A stretch of 64,000 nt of DNA from JAUILH01 sp965230535 (GTDB taxonomy: Bacteria > Bacteroidota > Bacteroidia > Flavobacteriales_D > JAUILH01): the NCBI GenBank assembly GCA_965230535.1, contig OZ246009.1, positions 1,860,001 to 1,924,000 on the forward strand, written 5' to 3'. Below the pieces are notes generated by a model. The model did no database searches. It saw nothing but the letters and a program-made list of their open reading frames with translations, and had not been told where the DNA came from. The position numbers were made by a program, and so were the translations under genes. This document shows, piece after piece, positions 46,323-53,505 of the stretch. Positions within the stretch are counted from its first letter, which is position 1; the number at the start of each line of letters is the position of its first letter.

Positions 46323-47087
46323 ATGGATGAACAACAATACATTAAAAGAGAAAAGAAACTTCTGACAAGAGAAATAGAGGTATTGAGAATCGAGAAGGAA
46401 CTTCTGGAAAGGAGACATTTTGCTCAGGATAAAAGACAAAAACGCTCCATACCACTTGTCATTGCAATTTTCACAGCCGCTTTTTCAATTATCGGAATAA
46501 TTGTGGAACAGGCCTATGAGGCACGATTGCACGACAAACAGACAGCGGCAGCTCTTGACCAACAAATTCTTAAGAATGAACAAGAGCTTATCTTAACATC
46601 AATAGTCCCAGATGATTTGGAGAAAAGCAGAAAGAACATTAACTTCTTCCTTAAGGCAGGTTTTATAAACCCCTCACGTCAGTCTTCTTTAGAGAAAGGG
46701 CTTGACTCGATACCCAACTTCAGTGCAAGAGTCAATGCAAAAATCTTGTATCCAAAGGAAGGACAAATTATTTCCAATTCTGGAGGTATGAAAATTAGCG
46801 GTGAGATAGCTGGGACAGTGCCAGATGACTACCAATTATGGGCGTTCGCAGAGTATAAGGGGGTTTTCTATCCATCTTTACGACCAATTTATGTAAAACA
46901 TAGTGGAGAGTGGGAGGCTTTTGTCTTTGCAGGAATTAATGCAGAGTTTAGGTTGTGCATATGTGTTATTGATGAGCAATTTCAAGAATATCTTTTCAAA
47001 AGATTCGAATCGGGCGACTACAAGGGAATTAGGATTCGAACTGGTATAGAAGTGATTGATTACGTTACGATTAATGTAAAATCATGA
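46323..47087 (+). CDS. Coiled-coil, single-TM protein with C-terminal beta domain (island gene 2)
   Basis: 254 residues, starting MDEQQYIKREKK. The first ~38 residues are a charged coiled coil (LLTREIEVLRIEKELLERR). One TM helix follows (about 42-62, IPLVIAIFTAAFSIIGIIV), then a helical linker (about 63-130). The C-terminal domain (about 135-254) is beta-rich and Ig-like: AKILYPKEGQIISNSGGMKI, WAFAEYKGVFYPSLRPIYV, GEWEAFVFAGINAEFRLCIC. An LWAFxxxxGxxYP-type sandwich after a coiled coil and TM looks like a membrane sensor or effector. No named family recognised. It is probably translated with gene 1 and may form a complex with it. Confidence 0.7.
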   Translation: MDEQQYIKREKKLLTREIEVLRIEKELLERRHFAQDKRQKRSIPLVIAIFTAAFSIIGIIVEQAYEARLHDKQTAAALDQQILKNEQELILTSIVPDDLEKSRKNINFFLKAGFINPSRQSSLEKGLDSIPNFSARVNAKILYPKEGQIISNSGGMKISGEIAGTVPDDYQLWAFAEYKGVFYPSLRPIYVKHSGEWEAFVFAGINAEFRLCICVIDEQFQEYLFKRFESGDYKGIRIRTGIEVIDYVTINVKS

Positions 47088-47187
47088 TGTAATCAGATAC
47101 TTGATGAGTTGCATACATAATCCCCCAAAAAATCTTATTATTCAAAAATCGAACAAAAATGTCCTTTTTAAAATTGTGTAATTAAGA

Positions 47188-47206
47188 CAAATTTGCTGGC
47201 TTTTTT
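47188..47206 (+). repeat. 19-bp direct repeat, right copy
   Basis: Identical to 45171-45189. Its last T is also the final base of the convergent CtlX-gene stop codon (47206). Here the repeat lacks the left arm of the palindrome, so it cannot fold as a terminator by itself. Confidence 0.85.
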
Positions 47207-48117
47207 CATTTCTTAAGGTGAACACCAGCCATCATGCAACGCGCACTGCCGCCGCCAATTTTCTCTATGGTAGGAATATGAACAGGAACAATCTCGAGAT
47301 AGTCTTCAATTTTCTCGAGTTGTTCTATTCTCAAACTGTTTTTGGCCGTAGTACTCATCACCAGAGCGTTTTTTTGACCAGATCTACCTACTTCCAGACA
47401 ATTACAGGCAAACTGATTCATCTGAGGAAAATCAACTTCTATGACTTTATGATGTTTACGCAAGGTTTTTAATAACATCCTTTTTTCCATCTGAAACGTC
47501 ACACTATCAGAACATACCACAGCAATATCTTCCCCAATAGAAAGCATCACATTTGTATGGTAAACAGGCGTGCCATCTAAACCAAAACTTTGAAAGGAAA
47601 TAGGAAGGTAGCCGATTTTGGCACAGAGTGCCTCAAGTAGTTTAACATCTGTTCTTGGAGACTCACAGGCGTAGGCTGTTTTGTATACGTGATCAAAAAT
47701 AATACTACCAGTGCCTTCCAGAAAACGGCTCTCTTGTTCGTAAGCAGTGTAATCCAGTTCGGCAGAAGACTGGTAGTTGTTCTTTAAGTCGTCAATGATG
47801 TCTTGTCTTCTCTCTAAACGCCTGTTTTCCGCCAGCATGGGGTAGCTTATGATCTTTCCATCCGGGTGGGTCGAAAACCAATTGTTAGGAAAAATGGCGT
47901 CTGGCTTTAGAGGATTCAAACTGTCCTCATAAACTTGTACCTCTATAGAAGCCTGTCTGAGTGTATTAACCATCTCATCAAACTCCTTCAAAGCCAGTTC
48001 CTGAAGATTTTTTGACTCATCATGGTTCTGAAAAGTGTTACTTTTTGCCGTTTCCGCGTTATGCCCAAAGTTGGCAGGACGGATCATTATAATGCTATCT
48101 GGTGCTTGAGAACTCAT
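47206..48117 (-). CDS. CtlX-like citrulline hydrolase / amidinotransferase-superfamily protein
   Basis: A 303-residue cytoplasmic enzyme of the guanidine-modifying (arginine deiminase-like) superfamily. Visible blocks are RPANFGHN at the start, PDAIFPNNWFSTH, LEGTGSIIFD, TPVYHTNVMLSIG with the catalytic His, and GGGSARCMMAGVHL with the catalytic Cys near the C-terminus. The pattern is that of the CtlX group, linked to citrulline or arginine use. The minus-strand box TAGATTTG (48140-48133) lies 15 bp upstream of the ATG. It is divergent from the VanX-type gene. The exact substrate is inferred from family membership. Confidence 0.85.
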   Translation of the reverse strand: MSSQAPDSIIMIRPANFGHNAETAKSNTFQNHDESKNLQELALKEFDEMVNTLRQASIEVQVYEDSLNPLKPDAIFPNNWFSTHPDGKIISYPMLAENRRLERRQDIIDDLKNNYQSSAELDYTAYEQESRFLEGTGSIIFDHVYKTAYACESPRTDVKLLEALCAKIGYLPISFQSFGLDGTPVYHTNVMLSIGEDIAVVCSDSVTFQMEKRMLLKTLRKHHKVIEVDFPQMNQFACNCLEVGRSGQKNALVMSTTAKNSLRIEQLEKIEDYLEIVPVHIPTIEKIGGGSARCMMAGVHLKK

Positions 48118-48132
48118 TTTTTTTAATCTTTA

Positions 48133-48140
48133 CAAATCTA
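48133..48140 (-). promoter_or_regulatory. Candidate -7 box of the CtlX-like gene
   Basis: The minus strand reads TAGATTTG (TAnnTTTG) in the 23-bp gap between the divergent CtlX-like and VanX-like genes. No -33 match was seen. Confidence 0.4.
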
Positions 48141-48926
48141 ATGATTAGATATGTCTGTGCGATATTAATTCTGCTATGTTCTTGTGAAGAATCTAAAGAA
48201 CCTGTCGAACCTGGAAAGGAACCGCCTCAAAAGGAAAAGGATACTGTCATAGTAGTCCAGGATACGGTTTTAGCAAAGGATACCATCCAACCTGAAATTG
48301 TTGAACCTCCTGTCATCACGGAATTGGAACTTAATTTAATTGATAAAGGTTTGGTAAATGTTCAATCTCTTGATTCTAACATTTTAGTAGATCTAAAATA
48401 TACCACTACAGACAATTTTATAGGTAAAGATGTATATGGAGATTTTGACAAGGCCTACCTTCAACCTGATGTAGCAGAGAAGTTGGTAAAAGCGCAGAAT
48501 TTCCTGAAGGAAAAAGATTCCAGTTTAACCCTTTTGATTTATGATGCCGTACGTCCCAGATCCGTTCAACAGAAAATGTGGGATGTATTGGATATGCCTA
48601 TCGAGAAGAAGGTGAAATTTGTGTCTAACCCAATCAATGGTTCCATTCATAATTATGGGGCGGCTATTGATCTGACGATCGCCACTCAATCGGGCGAACC
48701 TTTGGATATGGGGGCCGGATTTGATGATCCAAGTCCTGAAGCCTGGCCCGTAAAAGAGAAGCAGATGTTGGCCGAGGGTCGCATTACTGAACAGCATATT
48801 AAAAACCGTCAGTTACTAAGATCGGTTATGGGTAAAGCAGGGTTTTTTAATATCCAAAGCGAATGGTGGCATTTTAACAGTTGCTACCGGGTTCGCGCCA
48901 AGGAACTCTACGAAATTGTTGAATAA
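48141..48926 (+). CDS. VanX-type D-alanyl-D-alanine dipeptidase, lipoprotein
   Basis: A 261-residue M15D zinc dipeptidase. The ATG at 48141 (MIRYVCAILIL) was chosen because it gives a lipoprotein signal ending LLCSC (Cys15); an upstream extension of the frame is not signal-like. A Pro/Glu/Lys-rich tether (about 18-60) precedes the enzyme. Zinc-site motifs are SIHNYGAAIDLTI (His and Asp) and EWWHFN (Glu and His). YDAVRPRSVQQKMW carries the active-site Arg. It hydrolyses D-Ala-D-Ala, probably for recycling; nothing nearby suggests vancomycin resistance. The FGE/MORN gene follows after 9 bp. Confidence 0.9.
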   Translation: MIRYVCAILILLCSCEESKEPVEPGKEPPQKEKDTVIVVQDTVLAKDTIQPEIVEPPVITELELNLIDKGLVNVQSLDSNILVDLKYTTTDNFIGKDVYGDFDKAYLQPDVAEKLVKAQNFLKEKDSSLTLLIYDAVRPRSVQQKMWDVLDMPIEKKVKFVSNPINGSIHNYGAAIDLTIATQSGEPLDMGAGFDDPSPEAWPVKEKQMLAEGRITEQHIKNRQLLRSVMGKAGFFNIQSEWWHFNSCYRVRAKELYEIVE

Positions 48927-48935
48927 ATTATTGCT

Positions 48936-50597
48936 ATGAAATTATTATTACTATCGTTAAGCACGCTATTTATTGGGAGTGTGTGGGGACAGTTTTATCC
49001 TGTACCGGATTTGGTATTGGATGGAGAACATAAACTGGAGGCTGGGAGACGTAACACCTATCTGGGCAAAAAAGTCGAGTCATTTAGCATGTCTAAATTC
49101 GTAACTGTATCTGAATTTAAGGTGTATCTGGAAGCTGTGAAAAAGGATTCAGGTATGACTTACTATGAGTCTCAATTGCCAAAATCAGGGCAGATGAAAC
49201 CTGAACTGGTCAAGGCCATTCTGGAAGATGAGCAACTTCAAGATGAACCCATGCCAGGCGTGAGTTGGCAAACAGCCAGAAACTACTGTGTTTGGTTAAC
49301 TGCATTGGCTAAGAAAGATAATATCAATTACTACTTTGAATTACCTCAATTAGGAGAATTGTTAGGCTTTGAACAGACTTATAGAAATACACCTGTCATT
49401 TCGAAAAATAAATTGTCTTCATGGACATATACCTCATATGATGAAAGTGTATATGAATTTGCTCATGACCTTTCTCCAGAATATACCTATGAGGCCAGAC
49501 CAAACGATCCGCCAGCTATGAAGAGAAAGGTCGTATATGGCAGTTCGTATCACATGAATTTTTCTCCAAGTACGTCTTATGGTTGGGCTAATTACGAGTA
49601 TCAGGATAGCTCTTCCAGGTATGTTGGATTTAGGGTAACCAGAAAATTGGGATCTGAAGCACCAGCTGAATTAATAAGAAGAAGAGGGCCGAAGAGAGAG
49701 TTGATCAAAATGACAATTACAGGAGAAACTCTGGAGGAAAGTGATCAGGTTTCCTATGGCATCTCCGATAATCATTTTTATGGGGTGTATGCTGAGAAAT
49801 ATGAGAATGGAAAACTTAAAGTTCTCGGTGAGTTTTACAATGGACAAAGAGTAGGGGTATGGAGTATTTGGAAAGAGGGTGGAGAACTGGCGCTCCAAAG
49901 AAACTATTGGGGCAATGGCAGCGTGACTTTTCAATATCCATATAGTACAAACATCTATGAGGATTTGTATGAAAAATACCCTGCTTATACTTTGGAACGA
50001 GATAAAGACAATATCTACAAATATGGTTTTTTGGAAGAACGAGCGGTCGCATATAGCAAGCGTTTGTGGCGTGTACTTGACAAGGAAAATGAGAAGAAGT
50101 TGTTTCGTCAGGTAGATTTCAAGGCATTTGTGGAAAGTCTTATAAATACTGATGTTGTATGGTATGAATATGGAGAAAGTGGCGAGTTTAAGACTGTAAT
50201 TAAAGATAAGGAGCTCGAAAAATTGAAGAAAGAGGCAGCCGAATGGGATTATAACCGTATCCAGATAAAGGAGGATTTCTATTTTTCCAAAGATCACCTA
50301 ACGGGAAATGCCAGACAAATTGGCTTGAATTTCTATAAGAATGAGAAGGATGAAACGCCTGCCTATTCATTATACTATCCACAGATCAGACCTTATTTGG
50401 CAAAGTTCAAACTCAATTTGTCTACAGTCAATGATGTTCAACACGCAGACGACTACTTTTTCTTCAATGAATTTAGAGGAAAAATTGTCAAAGAAGCCAG
50501 AGTTTTAGACAGAGGCGAAAACCTGTTTGAGGATTTGAAAATAGAACTGTCAAAACTAAGAGCAGAGCACGATCTATGGCTTGACTATGGACGTTAA
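48936..50597 (+). CDS. FGE-sulfatase-like (SUMF) domain protein with a MORN-like segment
   Basis: A 553-residue protein with a signal peptide ending SVWGQ (residue 19). Residues about 40-245 resemble a formylglycine-generating-enzyme/SUMF fold: MSKFVTVSEFKVYLEAV, PMPGVSWQTARNYCVWLTAL, YFELPQLGELLGFE and RYVGFRVTRKLG. The active-site Cys pair of true FGE is not evident, so it is likely non-catalytic, as in gliding proteins GldJ/GldK. A MORN-like stretch (YENGKLKVLGEFYNGQRVGV, about 290-315) is followed by ~230 residues of unknown fold. The stop overlaps the convergent HDAC-like stop (TTAA). Confidence 0.65.
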   Translation: MKLLLLSLSTLFIGSVWGQFYPVPDLVLDGEHKLEAGRRNTYLGKKVESFSMSKFVTVSEFKVYLEAVKKDSGMTYYESQLPKSGQMKPELVKAILEDEQLQDEPMPGVSWQTARNYCVWLTALAKKDNINYYFELPQLGELLGFEQTYRNTPVISKNKLSSWTYTSYDESVYEFAHDLSPEYTYEARPNDPPAMKRKVVYGSSYHMNFSPSTSYGWANYEYQDSSSRYVGFRVTRKLGSEAPAELIRRRGPKRELIKMTITGETLEESDQVSYGISDNHFYGVYAEKYENGKLKVLGEFYNGQRVGVWSIWKEGGELALQRNYWGNGSVTFQYPYSTNIYEDLYEKYPAYTLERDKDNIYKYGFLEERAVAYSKRLWRVLDKENEKKLFRQVDFKAFVESLINTDVVWYEYGESGEFKTVIKDKELEKLKKEAAEWDYNRIQIKEDFYFSKDHLTGNARQIGLNFYKNEKDETPAYSLYYPQIRPYLAKFKLNLSTVNDVQHADDYFFFNEFRGKIVKEARVLDRGENLFEDLKIELSKLRAEHDLWLDYGR

Positions 50598-51493
50598 CAG
50601 AAAAGATCCTTCGCTACTTTGTATGTATTCACATGAGCATCAACGATCACTTTGATGTCAGGAGAATATCCACCACCCATGGTACAAACTGCCGGAATAC
50701 CTCTTTCATGACATAAGGATAAAACAATATAATCTCTTTGTCTACACGCATCCAGACTTAAACCCAGTCTTCCCAGTTTGTCGCTGGCAAGCACATCTAC
50801 ACCACATTGGTAATGAATCAGATCTGGTTTTACTTTGTCAATTAATTGGGGGATCAATTCGTCGATTGTTTCAAGATATTTTTGGTCATCAGTCCCGTCT
50901 TCAAAAGCCAAATCCAGGTCACTGGTTTCTTTTCGGTGTGGATAGTTCTTTTCTCCATGAGCGGAGAAAGTATAAACCCGATTATCTTGTTCAAAAATTC
51001 TGGCCGTTCCATTGCCCTGATGAACGTCCAGATCAATTACCAATACCTGTTTGATCCATTTTTTCTGTAGCCCCCACAAACTACTCACTGCAATGTCGTT
51101 GTACAAACAAAAACCTTCTCCATGGTCTGCATAGGCATGGTGAGTCCCTCCCGCCGTGTTGAAAGCGATTCCGTCTTTCAGGGCATGTTGAATGCACTCG
51201 ATTGTTCCACCAGTGATGATTTTTTCTCTCAAAACAAGTCCTTCGTTCAGAGGAAAACCTGTTGCACGTTCTTCTTTTCTGCTGAGGTTTATTGAGTTGA
51301 GTTTTTCAATATAATCGTCATTGTGAGCTAGTGCGATTTGTTCGTCTGTAGCAATGGTGGGTTCAAATAACTGGTCCTGATCAATCACGCCTTCAAGCAG
51401 CAATTGTTTTGGGAGCAATTCATATTTGAGCATTGGAAATCGGTGCCCGTCGGGTAGGGGATGACAGTAGGATTTGTGCCAGGCTACTTTCAC
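50594..51493 (-). CDS. Histone deacetylase / AcuC-like family protein
   Basis: A 299-residue zinc-dependent deacylase. It shows GGTHHAYADHGEGFCLYNDIA (paired His), VLVIDLDVHQGNGTA (zinc-ligand Asp and His), FSAHGEKNYP, and the Gly-rich end TMGGGYS. Bacterial members remove acyl groups from proteins or small amines. It begins with a GTG at 51493 that overlaps the upstream stop (GTGA), so translational coupling to the DUF1573/OmpA-like gene is likely. The 3' end overlaps the convergent FGE-like gene. Confidence 0.92.
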   Translation of the reverse strand: MKVAWHKSYCHPLPDGHRFPMLKYELLPKQLLLEGVIDQDQLFEPTIATDEQIALAHNDDYIEKLNSINLSRKEERATGFPLNEGLVLREKIITGGTIECIQHALKDGIAFNTAGGTHHAYADHGEGFCLYNDIAVSSLWGLQKKWIKQVLVIDLDVHQGNGTARIFEQDNRVYTFSAHGEKNYPHRKETSDLDLAFEDGTDDQKYLETIDELIPQLIDKVKPDLIHYQCGVDVLASDKLGRLGLSLDACRQRDYIVLSLCHERGIPAVCTMGGGYSPDIKVIVDAHVNTYKVAKDLFC

Positions 51494-53505
51494 TGTTTTT
51501 CAAATATCTGATCTGCAGTTAGAACTTTGATGTACTGGAATGGTTTGAATTGCTCGTCTTCCGGATCCATACTTCTTTTGTATTCGGGACCCTGGACAAG
51601 AATTCTTTCTTCAACAATAATCACTTTGGAAGGATTGAATCCTCTTGCTTTCACACCTTCATAAATCTTGTTCTTAGCTTGTTGCGCCCTGTGGTAAGAA
51701 AGATGTTCATTCTTCCCGATTTTATAAGAGGTGGGCACCTTAGAACTGCTGGATTCTATGACTAGTTTGACATAGCCCTGTTCCTGAATTCGTAAGGCAA
51801 TTTTGTCGAGAAAACTCTGGAATATTCTGGAGTCGTCCATAATGTCGACAGAGTTCTTAACCATGTGCACTTTGTAAGGCGGAATAGAGAACTGTTTTTC
51901 CGGAACTTTGTATACAGGAATTAGCTTTAAATACTGGAAGTAGTAATAGTATTGAGGTAGGTAGTGCATTACATCATATTCAGGTCCCGATATCAATGGA
52001 ATGGTCTCTTTAAAGACGATATCTTCAGCATGCAGGCCTCTATCCATCATGTATTTCCTGATGATTTCTTTGGATTCCTTGGCTCGGATTCTGGCTACGT
52101 AAATATTGTCTACATCAACCTGTGCAGGAGCTTTGGATGCGCTACTTTCCATCACAAGTTCAATTTTCTTACCGTCCTTAATGAAATCAATAATTTGATC
52201 CATCATTTGAATGAAGTGCACATTGGTGGTATCAACACGCTTCACATAATTTTTGATTTGTTGGAAGTAGGCCGGAAGGTTTTGAACGACTTGTCCATCG
52301 GTCTCTAAATATTCTGAAGTGGTTTTGGACGAAAATAATTGATAGAAAAGCAGAGAGTCAATTTGTTTTTCTGTAGTGTCTTTTTCTGCCGGAGGCAAAT
52401 ACTCAGCCAGACGAATTACTTTGAGATCATCCATCAACGTGTCGAGCGGCATTTGATGAATAAATTCTTCTTCAAGTCCCTCAGCCAGCAGGGATTTTCT
52501 CAGTTGTTTTTGAATTTTATTGAGTTGTTTTAGTTCAACTTCTGTTGAGGTATAGGTATTCAATCCATACCAGAATTGTCCGTGTGACATATAACTCCTC
52601 ACAGCTCTTTTAATGAAACGTTCGTACTCAAGGGTCTTGGAAAACTTTGTATCCGGCATGATGTCCATGTAATGAATCATTCTTCTTTTAATGCCTATGG
52701 GACCTTCATCGACCACAACTTCAGAGGTGTCCAGAATAATTGATTCATCTATTAGATGATTGACAAAATCCTGAGGATATACACTTAAAACACCCAACTT
52801 TTCTTCCGGAGAATCACTTTGGAGGAGATCTGTTTTAAACACAAAACCAACAGAAAACTCAGGATAATTGCGCTTAATAAGCTCCTTCTTAAAAAGTTGT
52901 TTGAAGACGGTCAATTCATCTAAATATTGATTGAGCTTGGCAGTGTCAGCTAGCCCGAGTTCAATGGTTAACTCCACAAAATCATATTGGTCAATCACGA
53001 AGGTGATGTCGTTAACGAAAGTCTGAAAACGTTCATTGTGATGCACATTCCACCTATCCGAATATTTGATTGAGTGGAGGAGAGGGGCAATTTCAATACT
53101 TAGCTGTCCTGTTTCCTTTTGTAGAAATTGTTCCGATTGATAATTTCCGGTAAAACCTTTGACAGCAATATTTCTAACATAAGATTCGTCTCCATGTTGA
53201 AATATAATTTCTGCTGGTTTCAGGAAATAACCCGGTCTGCCTTTCGGATTATATTGAAGCGTAATCCACGATCTGGATTTAGCCGGAATGATCTTTTTCT
53301 CAAAATTGGCTACGGTACATCCACATCCTGGCTGCACACTTTTCAACTCAAGTTCATGATCGTAGTTATTGTTGAAATAGAATTGAAACTCAACCGGAGT
53401 CCCATCTTCACGAATAATCCCAAAATCGTGAACAATCTTGTCGAACACAATCTGACCACTCGCAGAGAAGCCAATAAATAGTAATATGCTTAGAATACTC
53501 TTCAC
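51490..53505 (-). CDS. Exported DUF1573 protein with repeated OmpA-like segments
   Basis: 671 residues from a GTG at 53505 (VKSILSILLFIGFSASGQ reads as a signal peptide). That GTG overlaps the TAG stop of the DUF819 gene by one base; an in-frame ATG lies 33 bp further upstream. An N-terminal DUF1573 beta domain (about 20-125, VHDFGIIREDGTPV, VQPGCGCTV, LQYNPKGRPG) is followed by helices. Three diverged OmpA-like segments follow (near 150-240, 420-560 and 560-671) with VxLxIES and RAxxxK motifs and GPEY twice. They suggest peptidoglycan binding. The stop overlaps the HDAC-like start. Confidence 0.75.
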   Translation of the reverse strand: MKSILSILLFIGFSASGQIVFDKIVHDFGIIREDGTPVEFQFYFNNNYDHELELKSVQPGCGCTVANFEKKIIPAKSRSWITLQYNPKGRPGYFLKPAEIIFQHGDESYVRNIAVKGFTGNYQSEQFLQKETGQLSIEIAPLLHSIKYSDRWNVHHNERFQTFVNDITFVIDQYDFVELTIELGLADTAKLNQYLDELTVFKQLFKKELIKRNYPEFSVGFVFKTDLLQSDSPEEKLGVLSVYPQDFVNHLIDESIILDTSEVVVDEGPIGIKRRMIHYMDIMPDTKFSKTLEYERFIKRAVRSYMSHGQFWYGLNTYTSTEVELKQLNKIQKQLRKSLLAEGLEEEFIHQMPLDTLMDDLKVIRLAEYLPPAEKDTTEKQIDSLLFYQLFSSKTTSEYLETDGQVVQNLPAYFQQIKNYVKRVDTTNVHFIQMMDQIIDFIKDGKKIELVMESSASKAPAQVDVDNIYVARIRAKESKEIIRKYMMDRGLHAEDIVFKETIPLISGPEYDVMHYLPQYYYYFQYLKLIPVYKVPEKQFSIPPYKVHMVKNSVDIMDDSRIFQSFLDKIALRIQEQGYVKLVIESSSSKVPTSYKIGKNEHLSYHRAQQAKNKIYEGVKARGFNPSKVIIVEERILVQGPEYKRSMDPEDEQFKPFQYIKVLTADQIFEKQ

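Larger units (their letters stand above)
45171..47206. mobile_element. Putative ~2-kb inserted island carrying two membrane-protein genes
   Basis: Two unrecognised genes (45591-46313 and 46323-47087) and about 400 bp of apparently non-coding DNA lie between exact 19-bp repeats derived from a terminator. Joining the outer flanks would restore one intact terminator between the convergent MuiA-like and CtlX-like genes. The left flank reads aagccag before the repeat and the right flank continues into the CtlX stop. No integrase or transposase is present, so the island would be non-autonomous. Chance duplication of a terminator half is the main alternative. Confidence 0.45.

Noticed and set aside
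48141..48926. Vancomycin-resistance gene vanX
   Set aside because: Only the dipeptidase family is present, as a lipoprotein; there is no vanH, vanA or regulator pair, so a peptidoglycan recycling role is more likely.
49671..50297. 208-codon minus-strand frame opposite the FGE/MORN gene
   Set aside because: It lies wholly inside a plus-strand gene with clear signal peptide and FGE motifs; the translation is hydrophobic noise.
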